This document shows, one piece after another, positions 24,267 to 32,203 of a DNA stretch of 64,000 nucleotides (the stretch's first letter is position 1; each line of letters starts with the position of its first letter). Source of the stretch: an uncultured Litoreibacter sp. (GTDB lineage: Bacteria; Pseudomonadota; Alphaproteobacteria; Rhodobacterales; Rhodobacteraceae); the NCBI GenBank assembly GCA_947501685.1, contig CANMWQ010000003.1:1-64000 (forward strand), read 5' to 3'. Made by a program: the position numbers and the translations under genes. Under the pieces are notes generated by a model. The model saw only the letters and a list, made by a program, of their open reading frames with translations, did no database searches and was not told where the DNA came from.

Positions 24267-24914
24267 ATGGCCACCAGACGCGGCATCCCGATCATCCTGT
24301 CCTCGCCCTCCGGCGCGGGCAAATCCACGCTCTCCAAACTGCTGAGAAAGTGGGATCCGTCCATCAGCTTTTCCGTCTCCGCCACAACCCGCGCTCCGCG
24401 CCCGGCCGAGAAAGACGGGCGCGAATATTACTTCCGCACCCGCGAGGAGTTTCAACAGATGATCGCCAATGGCGAGATGCTGGAACATGCTGAGGTGTTC
24501 GGAAATCTTTACGGCTCGCCCATCGGCCCCGTTGATGCGGCCTTGAAGAACGGCAAGGACGTGATCTTTGATATCGACTGGCAGGGTGGCCAGCAGATCA
24601 AGGATAAATCCGACATAATCGGCGACATCCTGTCGATCTTCATTCTGCCACCCTCCATCGACGAGTTGGAGCAGCGCTTGCGGATGCGCGCACAAGACAG
24701 CGAGGAGGTCATCGCCGAGCGGATGACCAAAAGTGCCGACGAGATCAGCCATTGGCGCGAGTATGATTACTGCATCATCAACCGCTCGATCCCCGACAGC
24801 GAGGAACAGATTAAAGCGATCTTAACGGCGGAGCGTTTGCGCCGCACCAGACAGTCCAACCTCGACAGTTTTGTGGAAGGGCTAAATGTACAATTTGGGG
24901 AACGGGGCAAATGA
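24267..24914 (+). CDS. gmk: Guanylate kinase
   Basis: A 215-residue kinase that phosphorylates GMP to GDP with ATP. The P-loop [10 protein letters not shown] (12-21), the GMP-binding [20 protein letters not shown], and [13 protein letters not shown] are all standard. The length is normal. It lies six bases after yicC and overlaps the following carbonic anhydrase-like gene by an ATGA, so three genes share one transcript. Nothing unusual seen. Confidence 0.97.
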   Translation: MATRRGIPIILSSPSGAGKSTLSKLLRKWDPSISFSVSATTRAPRPAEKDGREYYFRTREEFQQMIANGEMLEHAEVFGNLYGSPIGPVDAALKNGKDVIFDIDWQGGQQIKDKSDIIGDILSIFILPPSIDELEQRLRMRAQDSEEVIAERMTKSADEISHWREYDYCIINRSIPDSEEQIKAILTAERLRRTRQSNLDSFVEGLNVQFGERGK

Positions 24915-25438
24915 GTTTGTACAAATTGGGGCAAAACGCGCCTGAACTGCCCGAAAACGGTGATTTCTGGGTCGCGCCGGACGCCAACCTGATCGGCCTC
25001 GTGATCCTGCAAAACGCCACTTCCGTCTGGTTTGGCGCGACACTGCGTGGCGACAATGAGGCTATCATTGTTGGCGAAGGCTCCAACATTCAGGAAAACT
25101 GCGTGCTGCATACCGACATGGGATGCCCGCTCACCATCGGCAAAGGCTGCACGATTGGTCACAAGGCCATGCTGCATGGCTGCACCATTGGCGACGGGTC
25201 ACTTGTCGGTATGGGGGCCACGATCCTGAACAACGCGGTGATCGGCAAGAACTGCCTGATCGGGGCTGGGGCCTTGATCACGGAAGGCAAGACCATCCCC
25301 GACGGCTCAATGGTTCTGGGCGCTCCAGGCAAGGTGGTACGGGAGCTAAATGACAAGGAAATTCAGGGGCTTGCGGCGTCCGCTTTATCCTATCAGAAGA
25401 ACATGCGACGCTTCCGGGACACGCTGCACAAGCTTTAG
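24911..25438 (+). CDS. Gamma-class carbonic anhydrase family protein
   Basis: A 175-residue left-handed beta-helix protein made of hexapeptide repeats ([22 protein letters not shown] and on). The three zinc histidines of gamma carbonic anhydrases are present: His67 (NCVLHTD), His84 and His89 (GHKAMLH). Members include YrdA/CaiE-like proteins, in which CO2 hydration is often unproven. Translation is coupled to gmk by an ATGA overlap. Its stop codon is interlocked with that of the convergent chpT (TTAG). Confidence 0.9.
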   Translation: MSLYKLGQNAPELPENGDFWVAPDANLIGLVILQNATSVWFGATLRGDNEAIIVGEGSNIQENCVLHTDMGCPLTIGKGCTIGHKAMLHGCTIGDGSLVGMGATILNNAVIGKNCLIGAGALITEGKTIPDGSMVLGAPGKVVRELNDKEIQGLAASALSYQKNMRRFRDTLHKL

Positions 25439-26031
25439 AAACGCAAGGACACCGCGCTGTCTGAATGTCCCACCTGTGGCGGCTGGCCGATGGCTTTCAG
25501 CGCTTCTTTCAGCAAAACGAACTGGATCTGCGCAGACCCAATCGCCGCATCGCTGTCGCGCGTAAGGCTTGCCCAAAGCTCAGGCTCGAACTTGATCGCG
25601 GGCCCGTAGGCTTGCAATTGCCAATTGCCCCGATCCGCGTTGATGACGATGTTGCCGCCCTGTGGCAGCACGGTCTCGATGCACATCAGCGCCAGAAACG
25701 CCACCTTGGCCTCCGTGCGCGACGGGTCCGAGGGCGGCTCCCACCGCACCGTCAACCGCCCACCGCCATAGCAGCCATCGAGCAATTTCAGGATTTCCGA
25801 GCGCGCCAGCATCTGCGCGCCGGTCGACCCACCCAAGGCGACACGGAAGAATTTGACCCGCGCATTTGCGCTGGCCACGGCCTCCTCGATCAGCTTCATC
25901 TCCGGTGAGCTGGCCACGCCGGACATGGTCAACAGCTCGACCCCATTGCTGATCGCGCCCAAAGGGCTGATAAGGTCATGGCAAATACGCGATCCGAGCA
26001 GCGCGGCGCTGTCTTTGAGGTCAATAGCCAT
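25435..26031 (-). CDS. chpT: Histidine phosphotransferase ChpT
   Basis: A 198-residue phosphotransferase of the CckA-ChpT-CtrA relay. The phospho-accepting histidine is His18 in [20 protein letters not shown], with the following helix forming the dimeric four-helix bundle. The C-terminal part resembles a degenerate ATP-binding domain, as known for ChpT. I chose ATG 26031, matching the usual short N-terminus; an ATG at 26058 would overlap the divergent DUF3553 start. In Rhodobacterales the relay mainly controls motility and gene transfer agents rather than being essential. The two divergent starts are only 25 bases apart. Confidence 0.9.
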   Translation of the reverse strand: MAIDLKDSAALLGSRICHDLISPLGAISNGVELLTMSGVASSPEMKLIEEAVASANARVKFFRVALGGSTGAQMLARSEILKLLDGCYGGGRLTVRWEPPSDPSRTEAKVAFLALMCIETVLPQGGNIVINADRGNWQLQAYGPAIKFEPELWASLTRDSDAAIGSAQIQFVLLKEALKAIGQPPQVGHSDSAVSLRF

Positions 26032-26056
26032 GTGATCTGGTCCAGGGGAATGTGCC

Positions 26057-26245
26057 ATGATGGAAGAACTGAACTCTCTGTTGGAGCCGGGCATGTTGGT
26101 CACGCATCCGGACGCGCCTGATTGGGGGCTTGGACAAGTTCAATCCAACATAAACGGTAAAATAACAGTTAATTTTGAACATCAAGGCAAGGTTACAATA
26201 AATGGGGCCCAAGTTTTGCTCACAATTGAGCAACGGGCGGAGTAA
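26057..26245 (+). CDS. DUF3553 protein
   Basis: A 62-residue protein, DUF3553. The sequence EPGMLVTHPDAPDWGLGQVQ and then KITVNFEHQGKVTINGAQV reads as a small beta-barrel domain resembling the CarD/UvrD C-terminal fold. The family is conserved in alphaproteobacteria next to chpT; its role is not established, although a nucleic-acid or protein contact fits the fold. GGGGAA precedes the ATG; a second ATG follows at once. It is head to head with chpT at 25 bases, so the two leaders overlap. Confidence 0.88.
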   Translation: MMEELNSLLEPGMLVTHPDAPDWGLGQVQSNINGKITVNFEHQGKVTINGAQVLLTIEQRAE

Positions 26246-26344
26246 GGGGCAAATGGTGCGGTACGTTTCGCTGAATTCGGCTCATGAAACAGGGCGGAGG
26301 GCCTGCTGGCAAGCTTTTTCGTTTTTGACGTTGGGACGAAATTC

Positions 26345-27136
26345 ATGGGTTGGACAGAGAATTTCGTGATGCAGAACGCCTCTCAGTTTGAGCTGCGGCT
26401 GGCGCAAAGCCCACAAGATATCCGTGGGGCCGGGCGGTTGCGTTACCGTGTGTTTGTTGAGGAACTGGGCGGAAACGGCCCGGATGTGGACCATTCCGCC
26501 CGCATCGAGCGCGACGTGTTTGACGCCCATACTGACCAGCTTATTTTGGTGGATCCCCGCCGCGATCCGGAGGCCGGTGATCACGTGATCGGGGTCTACC
26601 GTTTGATGCGAACGGAGCAATATCAGCGCTTGGGGCGCTATTATTCGGACACGGAATATGACCTCTCGTCGCTCCTGGCCTCGGGGCGCAAGCTGCTGGA
26701 GCTGGGGCGCTCCTGCGTGGATCCGGCGTATCGCGGCAGCACGGCGATGTTTCAGCTGTGGCAGGGGCTCGCGGGTTATGTGGCGGAGCATGAGATCGAG
26801 ATTCTCTTTGGCGTGGCCAGCTTTCACGGCACGGATCCGGACGCGCTTGCGCAGCCCTTGTCGCATCTGTACCACGCCCATCTGGCGCCGGCCGATCTGC
26901 GTCCAAAGGCGCGCAGCTACCAGAGGATGGATCTGCTGGCAAAGGAGGCTGTGGACCGTCCCGCCGCGATGAAGGCGGTGCCGTCATTGATCAAGGCCTA
27001 TCTCAGGCTCGGCGGGGTGGTGGGCGACGGGGCCTATATTGATGCCGCGTTCAACACGGTTGACGTTTGTCTGGTGCTCGATACGGCGCGGATGTCGACC
27101 AAGCATCGCGACCTCTACACAAAGCCGCGCCCGTGA
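26345..27136 (+). CDS. olsB: Ornithine N-acyltransferase OlsB
   Basis: A 263-residue GNAT-type acyltransferase that transfers a 3-hydroxyacyl group from ACP to ornithine, giving lyso-ornithine lipid. Conserved parts are RYRVFVEELGG, VIGVYRLMR, ELGRSCVDPAYRG and LFGVASFHGTDP. The end of the gene overlaps olsA by GTGA, the standard order for the two-step ornithine-lipid pathway. GGGA stands eight bases before the ATG. Ornithine lipid replaces phospholipid at low phosphate in many relatives; no Pho box was found. Confidence 0.92.
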   Translation: MGWTENFVMQNASQFELRLAQSPQDIRGAGRLRYRVFVEELGGNGPDVDHSARIERDVFDAHTDQLILVDPRRDPEAGDHVIGVYRLMRTEQYQRLGRYYSDTEYDLSSLLASGRKLLELGRSCVDPAYRGSTAMFQLWQGLAGYVAEHEIEILFGVASFHGTDPDALAQPLSHLYHAHLAPADLRPKARSYQRMDLLAKEAVDRPAAMKAVPSLIKAYLRLGGVVGDGAYIDAAFNTVDVCLVLDTARMSTKHRDLYTKPRP

Positions 27137-27954
27137 CATGGCGGGATGCGCCTGAGCCGGAGTTTGCGCCTCTGCGGTTTGCAGGCTGGCTGCGGGTGGC
27201 TGCGCGGGGCGTACCGTTGGTGATACTGGTCCTTGGCGGCTTTGCGTTGCTTATGCTGTTGCGGCTCTTTGAGCGCCCGATTTTCGGGGCGCATCGCCCC
27301 GTGACGCCCCATATCACGCGGGTCGTGTTTCGAGCGGCACTTTGGGTGATGGGCATCCGGTTCGAGGTCACGGGCGCCCCGATGCGGCATCCCGGCGGCG
27401 TGGTCTGCAACCATACCTCCTGGCTTGATATTTTTGCGCTGAACGCGGCGCAGCAGGTGTATTTCGTCTCAAAAGATGCGGTCGCGGGTTGGCCCGGTAT
27501 CGGCTTGATGGCGCGCGGGGTGGGCACGGTGTTTATTCGCCGCCGCGCGCGGGATGCGGGCGCGCAGAAAACCACATTCGAGACCCGGTTGCAGGCAGGT
27601 CATAAGCTGCTCTTCTTCCCCGAGGGGACCAGCAGCGACGGCCGACAGGTTTTGCCATTTAAATCAACGCTCTTCGCGGCGTTCTTCAGTGATGATCTGC
27701 GCGCGATCAGCTCCGTTCAGCCGGTCAGTTTGCGCTATTTCGCGCCGCCCCATGAGCCGTCGCATTTCTATTGCTGGTGGGGGGATATGGAGTTCGCGCC
27801 GCATCTGCTTCAGGTGCTGGCCGCACCGCGTCAGGGGCGGATCGCTTTGACGTTTCATGCGGCCTTCCAAGTGGCAGAGTTTACCGATCGTAAAACCCTG
27901 TCCGCCGCCTGCGAAGATGCTGTTCGGAGCGGCTTTACCGCATTGGCGCAGTGA
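27133..27954 (+). CDS. olsA: Lyso-ornithine lipid O-acyltransferase OlsA
   Basis: A 273-residue membrane-bound acyltransferase of the PlsC type that completes ornithine lipid. One membrane helix lies near 28-45. The catalytic NHTSWLD (93-99) and the FPEGTSS substrate motif (162-168) are intact. It starts at GTG 27133, overlapping the olsB stop as GTGA; the ATG one base further is out of frame. It runs 20 bases into the convergent thiamine-phosphate-synthase-like gene at its 3' end. Some OlsA proteins also acylate lysophosphatidate; the context favours ornithine lipid. Confidence 0.92.
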   Translation: MTWRDAPEPEFAPLRFAGWLRVAARGVPLVILVLGGFALLMLLRLFERPIFGAHRPVTPHITRVVFRAALWVMGIRFEVTGAPMRHPGGVVCNHTSWLDIFALNAAQQVYFVSKDAVAGWPGIGLMARGVGTVFIRRRARDAGAQKTTFETRLQAGHKLLFFPEGTSSDGRQVLPFKSTLFAAFFSDDLRAISSVQPVSLRYFAPPHEPSHFYCWWGDMEFAPHLLQVLAAPRQGRIALTFHAAFQVAEFTDRKTLSAACEDAVRSGFTALAQ

Positions 27955-28579
27955 GGGTCTTAAGCGCCTCCAGCGGGTCGTCGCTGGGCCAGATCTCGGG
28001 GCCGATGGCCATGAAGTCGGCGAAAGGCGCGAAGGCTTCCACCGTGTCCAGCGTGAGGCCGCCTTCGGCCACGATGGGCAGCTCGATCATCTCCGACCAC
28101 CACTGAAAATCGTCACGCGCGGCCAGCGCGCCCGCGCCGAGCCCGGTGTCGCTGAGCGGCCCCAGAGCCACGTAATCCGCGCCACTTTCGCCCGCATTCA
28201 TCCCCTCATGGCGCGACGGGCCCGCAAAGGCCCCGATCACCACGTCCGCGCCCAGCTCCTTGCGGGCGTAGCGCACGGTGCGCGCGCCGTCTGTCAGGTG
28301 CACGCCGTCAAGGCCCAGCTTTTCGACCAGGCGCACATGCGTGTCGAGGATCAGCGGCACGTCGCGGGCGTGGCAGGTCTCGCGCAAGAGATCGGCTGCG
28401 CGGCTGATCTCGTCTTCCTCCGCGGAGGCCATGGCGAGGCGCACGCAAGCGATCTCGATGCCGTCCAGCAAGCCTGCCAAGACGCTGGGAAAGCTCGATA
28501 GCTCAACTTGCGGCGGGGTGATCAGATAAATCTGCGGGGCCTGCGGGCCGTCTTCTTGGGTGTCGGGGGAATGGGTCAT
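27935..28579 (-). CDS. Thiamine-phosphate-synthase-like protein
   Basis: A 214-residue TIM-barrel protein of the ThiE/TenI family. YLITPPQ, VPLILDTHVRLVEKLGLDGV, HLTD, GADYVALGPLSDTG and LPIVAEGGLTLDTV match the family order. The N-terminal phosphate and pyrimidine contacts are less clear than in true ThiE, and no other thiamine genes are near, so a different or regulatory role is possible. It overlaps the 3' end of olsA by 20 bases, tail to tail. AAGG precedes the ATG at 28579; it is divergent from trmJ. Confidence 0.8.
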   Translation of the reverse strand: MTHSPDTQEDGPQAPQIYLITPPQVELSSFPSVLAGLLDGIEIACVRLAMASAEEDEISRAADLLRETCHARDVPLILDTHVRLVEKLGLDGVHLTDGARTVRYARKELGADVVIGAFAGPSRHEGMNAGESGADYVALGPLSDTGLGAGALAARDDFQWWSEMIELPIVAEGGLTLDTVEAFAPFADFMAIGPEIWPSDDPLEALKTLTAPMR

Positions 28580-28690
28580 GTCCGGGCCTTTTCTTTGGGC
28601 CATGTCTTACCCCCCGGCAGGCGGGCTCACAAGGGCATTGCAGGGGGGGCGGGTGCTCGCGTAAACCGCGTTGAACGAAGGGGAACAGCC

Positions 28691-29455
28691 ATGTCCGGCA
28701 CCGATCACAACGCGCAACCTGACTGGGACGGCCCGCAGCCTGTCATGGTGCTGGTGGACCCGCAAATGGGCGAGAATATTGGGGCTGCGGCGCGCGGGAT
28801 GCTGAATTTCGGGCTGGAGCACATGCGGCTCGTTAACCCGCGCGACGGCTGGCCGAACCCGGCGGCGACGGCCACAGCATCGGGTGCGGCGAAGGTGCTG
28901 GATCAGCTCGGGGTCTATGATGACGTGGCGGGGGCCGTGGGGGACCTTGATTATGTCTATGCCACCACGGCGCGCAGCCGCGATCTGACCAAGCCCGTCG
29001 TCACGCCCCAGACCGCCATGGCGCAGGCCCGCGCGATGATCCGTGAGGGCAAAAAGGTCGGCGTGCTCTTTGGGCCGGAACGCGCGGGGTTGGAGAACAG
29101 CGATGTGGCGCAGGCCAATGCAATTATCTCCGTGCCGGTGAACCCCGGTTTTGCCTCCCTGAACCTGTCGCAATGCGTGTTGCTGACCGCCTATGAATGG
29201 CGGCGGCAATCGGATGGGGGCCAGATCGAGGTGCCCGAGATCGCGCAAGCCGCCCAGCATGAGATCGAGGCGCTGTATACGCATTTCGAGCAGCGTCTGG
29301 ACGTGGCCGGGTTCTTCTTTCCCGAAACCAAAGCCGCGTCGATGAAGCTGCATTTGCGCAATATGCTGTCGCGGATGCCGCTGACGCGGCAGGACGTGCA
29401 AATCTTCCACGGCATGTTGCGGCAATTTGTGCGCTGGAAAACCCGTGACGACTAG
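28691..29455 (+). CDS. trmJ: tRNA (cytidine/uridine-2'-O) methyltransferase TrmJ-like
   Basis: A 254-residue SPOUT methyltransferase. VMVLVDPQMGENIGAAARGM opens the domain, followed by YATTARSRD, VGVLFGPERAGLEN and VPVNPGFASLNLSQ, the trefoil-knot S-adenosylmethionine site. TrmJ modifies position 32 of tRNA anticodon loops. The C-terminal helical extension (about 165-254) is the usual dimerisation part. GGGGAA precedes the ATG. It is followed by ctaA after 55 bases on the same strand. Confidence 0.92.
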   Translation: MSGTDHNAQPDWDGPQPVMVLVDPQMGENIGAAARGMLNFGLEHMRLVNPRDGWPNPAATATASGAAKVLDQLGVYDDVAGAVGDLDYVYATTARSRDLTKPVVTPQTAMAQARAMIREGKKVGVLFGPERAGLENSDVAQANAIISVPVNPGFASLNLSQCVLLTAYEWRRQSDGGQIEVPEIAQAAQHEIEALYTHFEQRLDVAGFFFPETKAASMKLHLRNMLSRMPLTRQDVQIFHGMLRQFVRWKTRDD

Positions 29456-29510
29456 TTGCCGCGCTGTCATGGCAGCTTTAAGTTAAGGTGACGTAAAGAG
29501 GGGGCTCAAA

Positions 29511-30653
29511 ATGGCCGAAAAACGTTCGATCTTCGAGGAAGTTTCCTCTGCCGAGAAACCCGCCACATCGGCAGGCGTGATTGACCGCGCCAAACGCCCC
29601 GGCGCGCGGGGCGCGATCCGGGTGTGGCTGATGGTGCTCTTTGCGCTGGTCGTGGTGATGATCGCGGTGGGCGGGGCCACGCGGCTGACCGATTCAGGCC
29701 TGTCGATTACCGAATGGAAACCCGTCACCGGGGCGATCCCGCCGATGAGCGCGGAGGTCTGGGACGAAGAGTTCGAGAAATACAAGCAAATCCCCGAATT
29801 CAAGCTGCAAAACAGCCAGATGAGCCTTTCAGAGTTCAAGATGATTTACTGGTGGGAATGGGGCCACCGCCAGCTGGGCCGGTTCATCGGCCTCGTCTGG
29901 GCGCTGGGCTTTGCCTATTTCGCGCTGCGCAAACAAATCCCAACCGGCTGGACGGGCCGCTTGCTGCTGCTGGGCGGTCTTGGCGGGCTGCAAGGTGCGA
30001 TTGGCTGGTGGATGGTGTCCTCCGGGCTGGAGGGGACGCGGTTGGACGTGGCCTCCTACCGTTTGGCCATTCACCTGGGGTTGGCCTTCGTGATCCTTGG
30101 GCTGATCTGTTGGTATGTGTTGAAGCTCGGCCGCACGGAGGCGCAGCTGATGCAGGCCCGTCGCCACGGGGAGCCGCGTCTGAAACGCATGGTCACGGGG
30201 CTGATGCATGCCGCATATTTGCAGGTCATTCTGGGCGCGCTGGTCGCGGGCATTGACGCGGGCCGGACCTATACGGATTGGCCATTGATGGGCGGCGACG
30301 TCTTCCCGGCGCTGGCCTTCGAGCTGAGCCCGTGGTGGGTCAATTTCTTTGAAAACGAGGCGCTCGTGCAGTTCAACCATAGGCTGCTGGGCTATATCGT
30401 CTTCATCTTTGGGCTGGTGGTCTGGCGGGCCTCGCGCAGCTCTGGCAACCGGGCGACGAAACGGGCCTATGATTGGGTGGCGGTGATGCTGTTTGGTCAG
30501 ATGGTGCTGGGCATTGGCACGGTGCTCTATGCGGCTCCGGTGCATCTGGCGCTGGTGCATCAATTTGGCGCCGTGGTGCTGATCTGCCTGATCCTGCGCG
30601 CGCGGTTCCTCACCATGTATCCAAGCGAACAATCTGTCAGGGGACCGGCATGA
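29511..30653 (+). CDS. ctaA: Heme A synthase
   Basis: A 380-residue integral membrane protein with about eight helices that oxidises heme O to heme A for cytochrome aa3 oxidase. The signature ATRLTDSGLSITEWKPV follows the first helix. The likely heme ligands are the histidines in WEWGHRQLGR, AIHLGLAF, FNHRLLGY and LVHQFGA. The form with an N-terminal extension of about 35 residues and no cysteine pair is the alphaproteobacterial type. The stop overlaps the next start as ATGA. Confidence 0.95.
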   Translation: MAEKRSIFEEVSSAEKPATSAGVIDRAKRPGARGAIRVWLMVLFALVVVMIAVGGATRLTDSGLSITEWKPVTGAIPPMSAEVWDEEFEKYKQIPEFKLQNSQMSLSEFKMIYWWEWGHRQLGRFIGLVWALGFAYFALRKQIPTGWTGRLLLLGGLGGLQGAIGWWMVSSGLEGTRLDVASYRLAIHLGLAFVILGLICWYVLKLGRTEAQLMQARRHGEPRLKRMVTGLMHAAYLQVILGALVAGIDAGRTYTDWPLMGGDVFPALAFELSPWWVNFFENEALVQFNHRLLGYIVFIFGLVVWRASRSSGNRATKRAYDWVAVMLFGQMVLGIGTVLYAAPVHLALVHQFGAVVLICLILRARFLTMYPSEQSVRGPA

Positions 30654-32119
30654 GCGCCTATGATCAATTGATGGCCTATGAGCGGGTCACGCAGGCTTTG
30701 GGCTCTGTCGCCGGGCGCACGGGCTGGGATCAGGAAACCATGATGCCTGCAGGTGCAGCCGAGCTGCGCGCGGAGGAGATGGCCGCCTTGGAAGAGGTCC
30801 TGCATGCGCGGCGCACCAATGCCAAGCTGGGTGATTTGCTGGAGGCCGCAGAGCCGCCGGATGACGTGGCGCGCGCGCAGCTACGCCATATCCGGCGCAG
30901 CTATGAGCGGGCCACAAAAGTGCCCGCGACGCTGGCCACAGCGATTGCGCGGCACACGTCCAAAGGGCAGGGCATCTGGGCCGCCGCACGCGCGGCAGAT
31001 GACTTTGCCAGCTTCGTGCCGGTGCTCTCCGAGATGATCCGCCTGAAGCGTGAGGAGGCGGCCTGTCTGGCCGTGGGCGGCGATCTTTATGATGCTTTGC
31101 TGGATGACTATGAGCCCGGCATCACCGGGGCGGAATTGCAGGCAATGTTTGACCGGATGCGCCCGCGCCTGGTGGATCTTCGCGCACGGATCTTGCAGGC
31201 GGAGGCCCCTGCGCCGCTGGACCATGTCTTTGACGAGGCGGGGCAGTTGGCGGTCTCGACCCTGCTGGCCCAGACCTTTGGCTATGACCTGAACATTGGA
31301 CGGATTGATAAGGCGGTGCACCCGTTCAGCTCCGGCTCCGGCACGGATGTGCGCATCACCACCCGCACCAGCCCGCGTGACCCGTTCAATTGCTTTTACT
31401 CCACGGTCCATGAGGTTGGCCATGCCTGCTACGAGCAGGGCATTGATCGCGCCTATGTGCTCACCCCATTGGGGGCGGGCGTGTCGATGGGCGTCCATGA
31501 AAGCCAATCGCGGATTTATGAAAACCAGCTGGGTCGCTCTCGGGCCTTTACTGTCTGGCTCTACGGGCAAATGCGCGACCAGTTTGGCGATTTCGGCGTG
31601 GCCGATGAGGACATGTTCTACCGGGTCGTGAACCGTGTGGGCTCTGGCTATATCCGGACCGAAGCTGACGAGGTGCATTACAACCTGCATGTCATGCTGC
31701 GCTTTGATCTTGAGCGGCAGCTGATAGACGGATCGCTGGAGGTGGCGGATCTCGAGGAGGCGTGGAACGCGCGGTTTGAAGCGGATTTTGGGACGGCGGT
31801 GGATAAGCCTTCGAATGGCGTGTTGCAGGACGTGCATTGGTCCTTCGGGCTGTTTGGCTATTTCCCGACCTATGCGCTGGGCAATGTCTATGCCGGGTGC
31901 CTCTATCAAAGCCTGCGCGAGGCGGTGCCTGCGCTGGACGCGCAATTGGCGCAAGGCGACACGGCTGCGGCGACGGGGTGGTTGCGGGAGAATTTGCAGC
32001 AATTTGGCGGCTTGCGGGAGCCGCGGGACACGATCCGGCACGCTTGCGGGTTTGCGCCGTCAGAGCGGCCTTTGCTGGACTATCTCGACGCTAAATTCGG
32101 AGCGATTTACGGGCTCTAA
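30650..32119 (+). CDS. Carboxypeptidase Taq, M32 family
   Basis: A 489-residue cytosolic metallocarboxypeptidase. The zinc motif HEVGH (His254, Glu255, His258) is in STVHEVGHACYEQG; GVHESQSRIYENQLG supplies the third ligand and RIRTEADE-type residues follow in YIRTEADEVHYNLHVM. The length is normal for M32. It removes C-terminal residues from peptides. It is translationally coupled to ctaA by an ATGA overlap, a pairing I would not predict from function. A terminator-like stem follows at 32120-32170. Confidence 0.93.
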   Translation: MSAYDQLMAYERVTQALGSVAGRTGWDQETMMPAGAAELRAEEMAALEEVLHARRTNAKLGDLLEAAEPPDDVARAQLRHIRRSYERATKVPATLATAIARHTSKGQGIWAAARAADDFASFVPVLSEMIRLKREEAACLAVGGDLYDALLDDYEPGITGAELQAMFDRMRPRLVDLRARILQAEAPAPLDHVFDEAGQLAVSTLLAQTFGYDLNIGRIDKAVHPFSSGSGTDVRITTRTSPRDPFNCFYSTVHEVGHACYEQGIDRAYVLTPLGAGVSMGVHESQSRIYENQLGRSRAFTVWLYGQMRDQFGDFGVADEDMFYRVVNRVGSGYIRTEADEVHYNLHVMLRFDLERQLIDGSLEVADLEEAWNARFEADFGTAVDKPSNGVLQDVHWSFGLFGYFPTYALGNVYAGCLYQSLREAVPALDAQLAQGDTAAATGWLRENLQQFGGLREPRDTIRHACGFAPSERPLLDYLDAKFGAIYGL

Positions 32120-32170
32120 CGCGCCTTGCATATTTTTGCCAAGATGAAACCTGTAGGGGCGCGCTTTTTT
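32120..32170 (+). terminator. Terminator with Rhodobacterales-type 3' repeat
   Basis: CGCGCC (32120-32125) pairs with GGCGCG (32158-32163), followed by TTTTTT. The loop contains TATTTTTGCCAAGATGAAA, a short sequence that I associate with gene ends in this order. Confidence 0.5.
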
Positions 32171-32203
32171 GGAGTGGGCGCGCGCGTTAACCTTAATATC
32201 AGG

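Noticed and set aside
23406-24752. 448-codon open frame on the minus strand across yicC and gmk
   Set aside because: It is opposite two clearly identified genes and has His/Gly/Arg-rich nonsense composition typical of antisense frames in G+C-rich DNA.
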